Source: an uncultured Eubacteriales bacterium (lineage in GTDB: Bacteria; Bacillota; Clostridia; Christensenellales; CAG-138). From it: a DNA stretch of 6,421 nucleotides. The notes beneath the pieces were generated by a model. That model did not search any database, was not told the origin of the DNA, and was given only the letters and a program-made list of their open reading frames with translations. This document shows, piece by piece, positions 1 to 4,776 of the stretch. A program made the translations under genes and the position numbers. Numbering within the stretch: position 1 is the first letter of the stretch; every line of letters starts with the position of its first letter. The stretch covers positions 1 through 6,421 of the forward strand of contig UREK01000055.1 in NCBI GenBank assembly GCA_900546845.1, read 5' to 3'.

Positions 1-22
1 AGGTCGCTGCTCGCGATTGAAA

Positions 23-44
23 GTCAAGGGCTGCGGCCCTTGAC
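23..44. repeat. Perfect inverted repeat / hairpin at the left edge
   Basis: Arms GTCAAGGGC and GCCCTTGAC (23-31 and 36-44) are perfect complements around the four-base loop TGCG, giving a 9-bp stem. No run of T follows on the plus strand. On the minus strand the stem is followed only by TTTCAATC, so it is at best a weak terminator for transcription leaving kdpE. It sits about 30 bases before the clear terminator at 74-107. It could be part of a transcript end, or of a dispersed intergenic repeat; a genome-wide comparison would be needed to tell. Plus-strand frame 1 is open from base 1 to a TAG at 82-84, but that short frame shows no recognisable protein. Confidence 0.5.
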
Positions 45-73
45 AATCCCGGAAATACTTTTTCGACAGACTG

Positions 74-107
74 AGCGCCGGTAGAAACATCCGCCGGCGC
101 TGTTTTT
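74..107 (+). terminator. Rho-independent terminator for an unseen plus-strand transcript
   Basis: The 8-bp arms AGCGCCGG (74-81) and CCGGCGCT (94-101) pair perfectly around a 12-base loop and are followed by GTTTTTG (102-107). This is the standard stem plus T-tract layout on the plus strand. The gene or transcript it ends must enter from left of the window, since no convincing plus-strand gene is present in 1-80. On the minus strand the hairpin has no T-tract directly after it, so it would be a poorer terminator for kdpE, though it may act in both directions between the convergent units. Confidence 0.72.
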
Positions 108-138
108 GTAAGGAAAGCCGCCACCCGGCCCATGCCGT

Positions 139-843
139 TCAGCTTCCGTCGTCCACCATGCGGTATCCTACGCCCACCTCCGTTAGGATATAGCGCGGTT
201 CCGCTGGGTTTTTCTCCAGCTTGCGGCGGATGTTTGCCATGTTCACGCGCAGGATCTGGTTGTCCTTCGTGTGGTGCACGCCCCAGATCTGCTGGATAAT
301 GTAATCGTAGGTCAGCACCCTGCCGATGTGCTGCGCGATCAGCGTCACGATCTTGTATTCGATCTGTGTCAGGTGCACGTCCCGGCCCTCCACCATCACG
401 AGGCGGCGGTCAAAGTCGATCTCCAGCTCACCCGTCTTGAAGCGTCCCGTAGGCATGTTCGCCGCCTCCGGGCGCGCGCTGTGGCGCAGCGCCGTGCGGA
501 TGCGCGCAAGCAGCTCCGCCGTGCCGAAAGGCTTTGTGATATAATCATCCGCGCCCAGATCCAGTGCACGCACCTTTTCCTGTTCCCGCCCGCGTGCGGA
601 AACGACGATGACCGGCACCTCCGACCACTGGCGCACGGTTTTGAGCACGTCGAGCCCATCCATGTCCGGCAGGCCAAGGTCGAGCAGCACGACGTCCGGC
701 CGGTATGACGCAATCAGCGCGATCGCCTCACGTCCCTTCCCGGCATACAGGGTCCTGTATTCATTTACGCTGAGGATGGATGAAATGAAGTGAACGATCG
801 CCTTATCGTCCTCCACGATCAGCAACGTCGTTTTGTTGTTCAT
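139..843 (-). CDS. kdpE: KdpE-like response regulator (OmpR/PhoB class)
   Basis: This 234-residue cytoplasmic response regulator is the partner of the histidine kinase encoded just upstream. The receiver domain spans residues 5-118. It has the acidic pocket E11-D12-D13, the phospho-acceptor D55 in VVLLDLGLPDMDG, S82 in VVSAR and K104 in TKPF. A winged-helix DNA-binding domain spans about 135-230 and ends in the characteristic YILTEVGVGYRM. The start at 843 is set by an AAGGAGG site at 853-859, 9 bases upstream, and by the receiver domain beginning at once. The reading frame stays open to 1146, but that extension is only antisense to kdpD. The gene overlaps the 3' end of kdpD by 41 bases, which implies translational coupling. 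In characterised systems KdpE activates the kdpFABC potassium uptake operon; no such operon is visible here, so the target in this organism is unknown. The KdpE label rests on the pairing with KdpD and on overall similarity. Confidence 0.9.
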   Translation of the reverse strand: MNNKTTLLIVEDDKAIVHFISSILSVNEYRTLYAGKGREAIALIASYRPDVVLLDLGLPDMDGLDVLKTVRQWSEVPVIVVSARGREQEKVRALDLGADDYITKPFGTAELLARIRTALRHSARPEAANMPTGRFKTGELEIDFDRRLVMVEGRDVHLTQIEYKIVTLIAQHIGRVLTYDYIIQQIWGVHHTKDNQILRVNMANIRRKLEKNPAEPRYILTEVGVGYRMVDDGS

Positions 844-2398
844 ACTCCGCGCCCTCCTTTGGCAATGTAAACTCGAATACCGCGCCGCCATCCGGCATGT
901 TCCATGCCCGAATGCTCCCCCGGTGTGCCCGCACGATGGCCCGGCAGATGGAAAGGCCGATGCCCATCCCACGGTGTGCATCCCGGATTTCCGCCTGCGC
1001 CGACTTGGCGTTCCCTTCAAAAATCGAATCCAGGCACACCGGATCGATCCCCGTTCCATGGTCGCGTACTCGGAACGCCACGTCCTCCCCCGCATCCAGT
1101 ACCGTGATCTCCACAGGCGCCTCCGTATCCGCATGGAAAAATGCATTTTCCGTAAGGTTGATCAGCACCTGCTCGATCAGCGTCGCATCCATCGGGATCA
1201 GCAGCACGTCGTCCGGAACGCGAACCGCAATGCCCCTTTCCGGGAAGCGCTTGCGCAGCTGGCCGACTGCCTGGGCTACGATCTCTTCCACGACCTCCGG
1301 TTCTTTTTTAACAGCCGCCGTCCCATCGCTGATCTTCGTAACGGAAAGCAGGTTTTCCACCATGCGGATCAGCCATTGTGAATTTTCGTGGATGTCATCC
1401 ACGAGCTGATAACAGGTTTCTGCACCCAGCTGTTCCCCGCTTTCAAGGAGCGTTGCGCTTGCGCCCTGGATGCTCGTAAGCGGCGTGCGCAGGTCATGGG
1501 AGACAGCGCGCAGCAGGTTTCCGCGCATTTCCTCCGCCTTTGCCTGCAACTGGGCGTCGCGGTGCTCCTGGATCAGCCGGTTTCGTTCCAGCGCAAGCGC
1601 AAGATGCGCTGCAATCATCTGCATCAGCGCAAACAGGCTCTCGCTCTCCGTCGCAGCACAGGCGGCCTTTGGCACATACACCGTGCCAAACCGGTTTTCG
1701 CGCACCGCCACAGGCAGCGAAATGCAGACCGGCACATCCTTGGGCAGCTCCGTCCCTTCCGGCGCATAGCAGGTTTTCGTGCCGCATACGCGCGAAAGAT
1801 ATTCGCATGCGATCTGGACAAAACTTTCCGCATCATCTGCCGCGAGGAATTCGTTCGTCAGCTCATACAGCGTCTTTGTCCGCGTTTCACGCATGCGGGC
1901 GATATGCGCCGCCTCGCGATAACGCGTCATAAGCGTGCTCATGATAATGGAGACCACAAGGAGCGACGCAAACGTGATCGGATACCCGGTCTGCGTAAAG
2001 TTGAAAGCAAACCGGGGGGATGCGAAGAAATAGTTTACGCCGATGACGCTGATAATCGAACCGATGATCCCATAAATGTAGCCCGGCGTAATGCTTGCGA
2101 TGATAACGACTGCAAGCGTATAGATGATCGAAACGTTGTTATTTTCAAGGAAGGAATTGTCCAAAAGCGCGGCGACCCCGGTTGCGATCGCAAGCACGCC
2201 CAGGCTTTCCAAGAACGGCCGCCACTCCAGTTTGAGCTTTCTCCAGGGCCAATCGTCCTCCCTGTGCTTTTTCCGCTGCCAATCCACCCCAAGCAGCGAT
2301 ATTTCACTGGAAGATATGCCGGAGCCCATCCGTTTGAGCTTTCTGTTCATAATGTCGCGCATTGTGGCCATAGGCATATTATACTTCATTCCGATCAT
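803..2398 (-). CDS. kdpD: Short KdpD-type sensor histidine kinase lacking the N-terminal KdpD/USP sensor
   Basis: Membrane histidine kinase, 531 residues from the ATG at 2398, predicted to phosphorylate the KdpE-like regulator downstream. Four closely packed membrane segments lie at roughly 63-79, 89-103, 106-126 and 139-157 (DUF4118-type region, including NYFFASPRFAF). A GAF-like domain (about 176-271) follows. The kinase core has the H-box SHDLRTPL with phospho-accepting H301, the N-box LTENAFFH with N418, the G1 box DHGTGI (D446) and the G2 box GMGIGLS. Full-length KdpD is about 900 residues, with an N-terminal ATP-binding KdpD domain and a universal-stress-type domain. Both are absent, and an in-frame TAG just upstream of 2425 rules out an extension. 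Compact KdpD forms occur in Clostridia, so this may be natural. The start is uncertain: TTG 2425, GTG 2404 (weak AGAGG before it), and ATGs at 2398, 2389, 2362, 2350 and 2329 are all possible, none with a strong ribosome binding site. Confidence 0.88.
   Translation of the reverse strand: MIGMKYNMPMATMRDIMNRKLKRMGSGISSSEISLLGVDWQRKKHREDDWPWRKLKLEWRPFLESLGVLAIATGVAALLDNSFLENNNVSIIYTLAVVIIASITPGYIYGIIGSIISVIGVNYFFASPRFAFNFTQTGYPITFASLLVVSIIMSTLMTRYREAAHIARMRETRTKTLYELTNEFLAADDAESFVQIACEYLSRVCGTKTCYAPEGTELPKDVPVCISLPVAVRENRFGTVYVPKAACAATESESLFALMQMIAAHLALALERNRLIQEHRDAQLQAKAEEMRGNLLRAVSHDLRTPLTSIQGASATLLESGEQLGAETCYQLVDDIHENSQWLIRMVENLLSVTKISDGTAAVKKEPEVVEEIVAQAVGQLRKRFPERGIAVRVPDDVLLIPMDATLIEQVLINLTENAFFHADTEAPVEITVLDAGEDVAFRVRDHGTGIDPVCLDSIFEGNAKSAQAEIRDAHRGMGIGLSICRAIVRAHRGSIRAWNMPDGGAVFEFTLPKEGAEYEQQNDVADRGGR
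853..859 (-). promoter_or_regulatory. Ribosome binding site fixing the kdpE start
   Basis: On the minus strand AAGGAGG lies 9 bases before the ATG at 843-841, inside the last codons of kdpD. It decides the kdpE start against the much longer open frame that runs to 1146. Confidence 0.8.
2348..2366. repeat. Imperfect 7-5-7 inverted repeat just downstream of the kdpD promoter
   Basis: The plus strand reads CATAATG, TCGCG, CATTGTG. The two arms are complementary at six of seven positions. It lies 5 to 23 bases downstream of the predicted transcription start near 2371, a position where a repressor or autoregulator could bind. It also overlaps two possible kdpD start codons (2362 and 2350), so chance arrangement of Met codons is a real alternative. 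Confidence 0.25.
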
Positions 2399-2406
2399 GC
2401 TCACAA
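2378..2406 (-). promoter_or_regulatory. Candidate sigma-A-type promoter for kdpDE
   Basis: On the minus strand TTGTGA (2406-2401) is separated by exactly 17 bases from a perfect TATAAT (2383-2378). Transcription would begin near 2371. The promoter therefore lies inside the longest kdpD frame and would exclude the TTG, GTG and first two ATG starts for transcripts made from it, leaving the ATGs at 2362, 2350 or 2329. A second TATAAT on the same strand at 2442-2437 has no recognisable -35 at normal spacing, but it would suit the earlier starts. Confidence 0.5.
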
Positions 2407-2521
2407 GAACGGCCTCTGGGAGCAACTTATGGTTCTATTATATAAGAAACTGCGTTAAGATTTTGTTTACCTCGCACCCCGCTCCGCTAAGAAATCATAA
2501 ATTCTTTTTCATTCCTGCATT

Positions 2522-2542
2522 GGAGGGCGAAGCCTTCTTTTT
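2522..2542 (+). terminator. Small orphan terminator-like hairpin on the plus strand
   Basis: Arms GGAGGGC (2522-2528) and GCCTTCT (2532-2538) form a 7-bp stem with two G-T wobble pairs around the loop GAA, followed at once by T residues to 2542. The layout is that of an intrinsic terminator reading rightwards, but no plus-strand gene lies to its left within the intergenic stretch. It may be a relic, the end of an antisense or small RNA, or a barrier to transcription antisense to kdpD. Confidence 0.35.
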
Positions 2543-2596
2543 AGTTGCGTTTTTCGAAAATCGCCCCTGGCAGAAACCGTGCCGTAAGTATGCGAA

Positions 2597-2824
2597 TTGC
2601 ATATTCTCGCAGCTGCCTTATCAACCGCCGCCAAGGGGAACGCATTTGAAGCCATATTGACACCTTGGCAGATGCGCGCCTCCTGTGAACGCGCGTGCTT
2701 GTCTCAGGAACAGCTTGCCGCAAGGCTACTGCGAAACAGCCCACAGAACGTAGCCTGCTCCGAATCGTTGACGTTTAGGGCCATGATATATGAGCTTTTA
2801 AAGGCATGGGCTGGTTCCTCTTAA
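2597..2824 (+). pseudogene. Probable remnant of an XRE-family helix-turn-helix regulator
   Basis: A 75-codon frame carries, at residues 33-58, AACLSQEQLAARL-like sequence (seen as ACLSQEQLAARL), then SPQNV and SES. This resembles the recognition-helix region of XRE/Cro-type proteins, whose usual pattern is GLSQEQLAxxLGVSxQxVSKWExG. The residues are degraded in a telling way: the expected Gly before LSQEQ is Cys, the LGVS turn has become LLRNS with one extra codon, and the conserved SKWE has become ACSE. The upstream bases around 2655-2680 also recall the usual MTLGQ-type start but out of frame. There is no ribosome binding site before 2597 and the protein stops soon after the motif. The most likely reading is a decayed gene fragment. 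Chance similarity cannot be excluded because the match is short. Confidence 0.38.
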
Positions 2825-2834
2825 GGAGCGCAAA

Positions 2835-2869
2835 GAGGGATGCGCGTGCAATCCGCACGGGCACCCCTC
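2835..2869 (-). terminator. Intrinsic terminator of the sigma/membrane-partner operon
   Basis: On the minus strand, 26 bases after the stop codon of the membrane-partner gene, a 15-base arm (2869-2855) pairs with a second arm (2849-2835) at 14 positions, one of them a G-T wobble, around the loop GGATT. Three T residues follow (2834-2832). The stem is long and GC-rich, so it should be effective despite the short T-tract. Confidence 0.75.
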
Positions 2870-2895
2870 GCCTGCTTTTACTTTAGCGCTTCTTT

Positions 2896-4053
2896 TCAGC
2901 CGCGCAGGGACGCGATCAGCATCCAGGCCTCCCCGGCGTCTTTCGGGAATATGATTACGCAGCAATCGCCCTGCAAAAACGCAACGCTGCTCCCCTGCGC
3001 GAGCGCGTCGCGCACCTGTTCCTCCGTCAATTCTTCCAGCGTGCCGATGCAGCGCGCAAGGTCATAAACGTCCGGCTCCGCAGTGATGCACCAATGCATC
3101 CGCTCGGCCTCCTCGCCCTCTGCCGCATAGTGCCCTTCCATCCCAACCGGCACGCCGTTTTTCAGCGTAACATGCACTTCCAGCTCTGCGAGCCCAAAAG
3201 CGGCAAAATCCGGCAGGTATTCCGAAAACGCATCCGGGCAGTCCGCAAGCGATACGGAGTCGTATTTGTCACCTGCTTCAATGCGGAAGCGCGCAAGGTC
3301 GATGGGGTGCGCCCAGACCCAATCCAACAGCGCAGCCACGGCCTCATAGCCATCGTTCCAGGAGCCTTCGATCTGATACCAGCCGTTTTCGGTTTCAAAC
3401 GTGAGCGTTTTGTTCCGATCCTCCCGGCCTTGTGCGACGATCCGCACCCCATCCCGTTCCGTGACGGTCACGGCCGGCTCCAGGATATTGCCGCTTTCGT
3501 CAATTTCCACATAGATGCAATCCTCGATCTGCGGCACCTCTTGGTATCCAGCCGTGATCTTCAGACCGCTGTAATCCGCAGTCTCCCCCCAGCGGCTCCA
3601 AATGAGCACGAGGCTGTAAAGGCTGCCGTCCGAGTTGTAATGCGCGCTGCAATCGAACAGCGGGTGGCGCTCCATCCGGGGGATCATGCCCTCCGCCTCA
3701 AGCTGTGCCCGCATGCCGGAAAAGCTGCGCGTTTCCGCGTATGGGATCGCGGAAGAATCGATTGACGCAGAGCTGCCGCTCCCCACCGCGCCATCGTCGT
3801 GGCTATATCGGAAATACTGTTCCGGCCGGAATCCCTCCGACCATCGCAGCAGCGGACGGCCGCTTGCGCCGCCGCGCCCAAGAAGCGCGAACGCAACACC
3901 TACCGCCAGCAGGCAAAGGCAAGCCGCCGCTGCGTTCCACCGCGCCCATGCCGCCCGTTTCTGCCACGGCGCAGGTTCCGCCGCCTCTTCGATCACCGCG
4001 TCGCTGATGTTCGTTATGCCGCGGAACAGCGCTTCGGCTTTCTGTCCTTTCAT
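2896..4053 (-). CDS. Single-pass membrane protein, probable anti-sigma/sensor partner of the ECF sigma factor
   Basis: A 385-residue protein with a short cytoplasmic N-terminus (1-38), one membrane helix (about 39-59, AAAACLCLLAVGVAFALL) and a large extracytoplasmic part (60-385). The N-terminus contains LFRGITNISDAVIEEA, like the helix seen in clostridial membrane proteins encoded after ECF sigma factors, which probably contacts the sigma factor. A Gly/Ser-rich linker (91-101) leads to a domain with KTLTFETENGWYQIEG (215-230) and ALLDWVWAHPIDLARF (241-256). I recognise these as recurring in such partners but cannot assign a named fold. The ectodomain has seven cysteines (135, 179, 272, 322, 335, 364, 365). 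The start is set by ATGA overlap with the sigma gene and an AAGGAGG at 4064-4070, 10 bases upstream. By context it would hold the sigma factor at the membrane until an outside signal is sensed; that role and the ligand are inferred. Confidence 0.72.
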   Translation of the reverse strand: MKGQKAEALFRGITNISDAVIEEAAEPAPWQKRAAWARWNAAAACLCLLAVGVAFALLGRGGASGRPLLRWSEGFRPEQYFRYSHDDGAVGSGSSASIDSSAIPYAETRSFSGMRAQLEAEGMIPRMERHPLFDCSAHYNSDGSLYSLVLIWSRWGETADYSGLKITAGYQEVPQIEDCIYVEIDESGNILEPAVTVTERDGVRIVAQGREDRNKTLTFETENGWYQIEGSWNDGYEAVAALLDWVWAHPIDLARFRIEAGDKYDSVSLADCPDAFSEYLPDFAAFGLAELEVHVTLKNGVPVGMEGHYAAEGEEAERMHWCITAEPDVYDLARCIGTLEELTEEQVRDALAQGSSVAFLQGDCCVIIFPKDAGEAWMLIASLRG

Positions 4054-4607
4054 AAAACGATACCCTCCTTTTCGAGTTCCGCCTTGAGCGCCCCGCGCAA
4101 ACGGTACATCCGCTGCGCCAGCCGCCCCGGCGTGCTGTGATGCTCCTTCGCCAGCGCGTTGAGCGGCACGCCGTACCAATAGCGCCGCACGAACAGGATG
4201 CGATCCTCCCGCGGGAGGGAGCGGAGCCATGCGTCGATGTGTCTGCCCAGTTCCCGTTCGTCCAGCGCCGTTTCAACATCCTGCGGGGAAGGGATGCAGT
4301 CCTCCAGCTCACTCAAGAGCGCCACTATGCCCGCGCTGCGCTTTTGCGCATGCGCCTGCTGCCAGCGGTTGAACGCCAGGTTGCGCACGACCCGGCCGAG
4401 CCATGCGCCAAGGCGTTCAGGCCGCTCCGGCGGAATCGCGCTCCAAGCCCGTTGGTATGCGTCGTTCACGCATTCCTCCGCGTCCTCTTTCGCTGTCAGG
4501 ACGTTCTTAGCGATGCGAAAGCAATACGCGCCGTATTTCCGGCCCGTCTCCGCGATGGCCGCCTCATCCCGCCGCCAATAGAGCGCGACGATCTCAGAAT
4601 CCTGCAT
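4050..4607 (-). CDS. ECF-type RNA polymerase sigma factor (sigma-70 family)
   Basis: A 185-residue regulator that would direct RNA polymerase to a small set of promoters. Region 2 covers about residues 8-83: the core-binding helices around EDAEECVNDAYQRAWSAI are followed by the -10-recognising helix near LGRVVRNLAFNRW. A linker (84-120) leads to region 4 (about 127-180), with SLPREDRILFVRRYWYG and a helix-turn-helix ending MYRLRGALKAELEKEG. Regions 1 and 3 are missing, as in ECF sigma factors. The start at 4607 is chosen because a strong AAGGAGG lies 7 bases upstream; the frame continues to a GTG at 4649, but that start has no ribosome binding site and its extension would read through the one used here. 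The stop overlaps the start of the membrane partner (ATGA), so the two are translationally coupled. Target genes cannot be read from the sequence. Confidence 0.9.
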   Translation of the reverse strand: MQDSEIVALYWRRDEAAIAETGRKYGAYCFRIAKNVLTAKEDAEECVNDAYQRAWSAIPPERPERLGAWLGRVVRNLAFNRWQQAHAQKRSAGIVALLSELEDCIPSPQDVETALDERELGRHIDAWLRSLPREDRILFVRRYWYGVPLNALAKEHHSTPGRLAQRMYRLRGALKAELEKEGIVL

Positions 4608-4614
4608 GTCCTCC

Positions 4615-4621
4615 CCTCCTT
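4615..4621 (-). promoter_or_regulatory. Ribosome binding site fixing the sigma-factor start
   Basis: Minus-strand AAGGAGG ends 7 bases before the ATG at 4607-4605. It decides the start at 4607 over the in-frame GTG at 4649. Confidence 0.85.
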
Positions 4622-4666
4622 CCGCTTCTGCTTCAAAAAGGCCTTTCACTCATAAAGACAGGGTTT

Positions 4667-4687
4667 TGCGGGCGATATTAGCCCACA
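4667..4687. repeat. Hairpin in the leader or promoter region of the sigma-factor gene
   Basis: Arms TGCGGGC (4667-4673) and GCCCACA (4681-4687) pair at seven positions, with one wobble, around the loop GATATTA. No T-tract follows on either strand, so it is not a terminator. It lies 60 to 80 bases upstream of the sigma start, between the groEL terminator and the ribosome binding site. An operator or an RNA leader structure is possible. I could not find a convincing -35/-10 pair or an ECF-type promoter in this leader; TAATAT on the minus strand inside the loop lacks a -35 partner. Confidence 0.3.
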
Positions 4688-4720
4688 GTCATACAAAATT
4701 TTATTTAATTTATGTTGAAA

Positions 4721-4748
4721 GCGCCCGCAGGCCGGGGCCTGCGGGCGC
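4721..4748 (-). terminator. Strong intrinsic terminator after groEL
   Basis: The 13-base arms GCGCCCGCAGGCC (4721-4733) and GGCCTGCGGGCGC (4736-4748) are perfectly complementary; in practice 12 pairs with a four-base loop. On the minus strand it begins 28 bases after the groEL stop and is followed by TTTCAACATAAATT, a T-rich but interrupted tail. It should end the groEL transcript ahead of the sigma-factor gene, although some read-through is possible. Confidence 0.82.
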
Positions 4749-4776
4749 TTCTGTTATGCGTTTTGCGCTTTGGGGA

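Larger units (their letters stand above)
2426..2895. other. 470-base region without an intact gene
   Basis: This stretch separates the membrane-partner gene from kdpD. It holds, from right to left, the terminator of the sigma operon (2835-2869), a decayed helix-turn-helix-like reading frame on the plus strand (2597-2824), two small perfect inverted repeats (TATGC/GCATA around GAATT at 2589-2603, and TTTTCGAAAA at 2551-2560), an orphan plus-strand terminator-like hairpin (2522-2542) and a TATAAT at 2437-2442 on the minus strand. Its left part is more AT-rich than the neighbouring genes. The minus-strand frame at 2541-2744 encodes nothing recognisable and, in particular, no missing KdpD N-terminal domain. 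Confidence 0.6.

Noticed and set aside
844..1146. N-terminal extension of kdpE by 101 residues
   Set aside because: The extension reads through kdpD in another frame and is Arg-rich. The receiver domain begins exactly at the ATG at 843, which has its own ribosome binding site.
1388..2458. Long plus-strand open frame of 356 codons opposite kdpD
   Set aside because: It is fully antisense to a kinase with every catalytic box intact. Its translation is rich in Arg, His and Cys, has no recognisable domain, and is what high-GC codon bias produces on the opposite strand.
2541..2744. Minus-strand 67-codon frame upstream of kdpD as a missing KdpD N-terminal domain
   Set aside because: The translation shows no Walker-type motif, no universal-stress features and no other similarity to KdpD, and it is too short.
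3094..3765. Plus-strand open frame of 223 codons opposite the membrane-partner gene
   Set aside because: It is a shadow of the minus-strand gene, has no ribosome binding site and shows no family resemblance.
4054..4230. N-terminal extension of the membrane-partner gene by 59 residues
   Set aside because: It lies within the sigma-factor coding region. The ATGA overlap and the ribosome binding site at 4064-4070 support the start at 4053.
4637..4646. Palindrome AAAGGCCTTT in the sigma leader as an operator
   Set aside because: It is a short ten-base palindrome with no spacing relation to a promoter, and is likely by chance.
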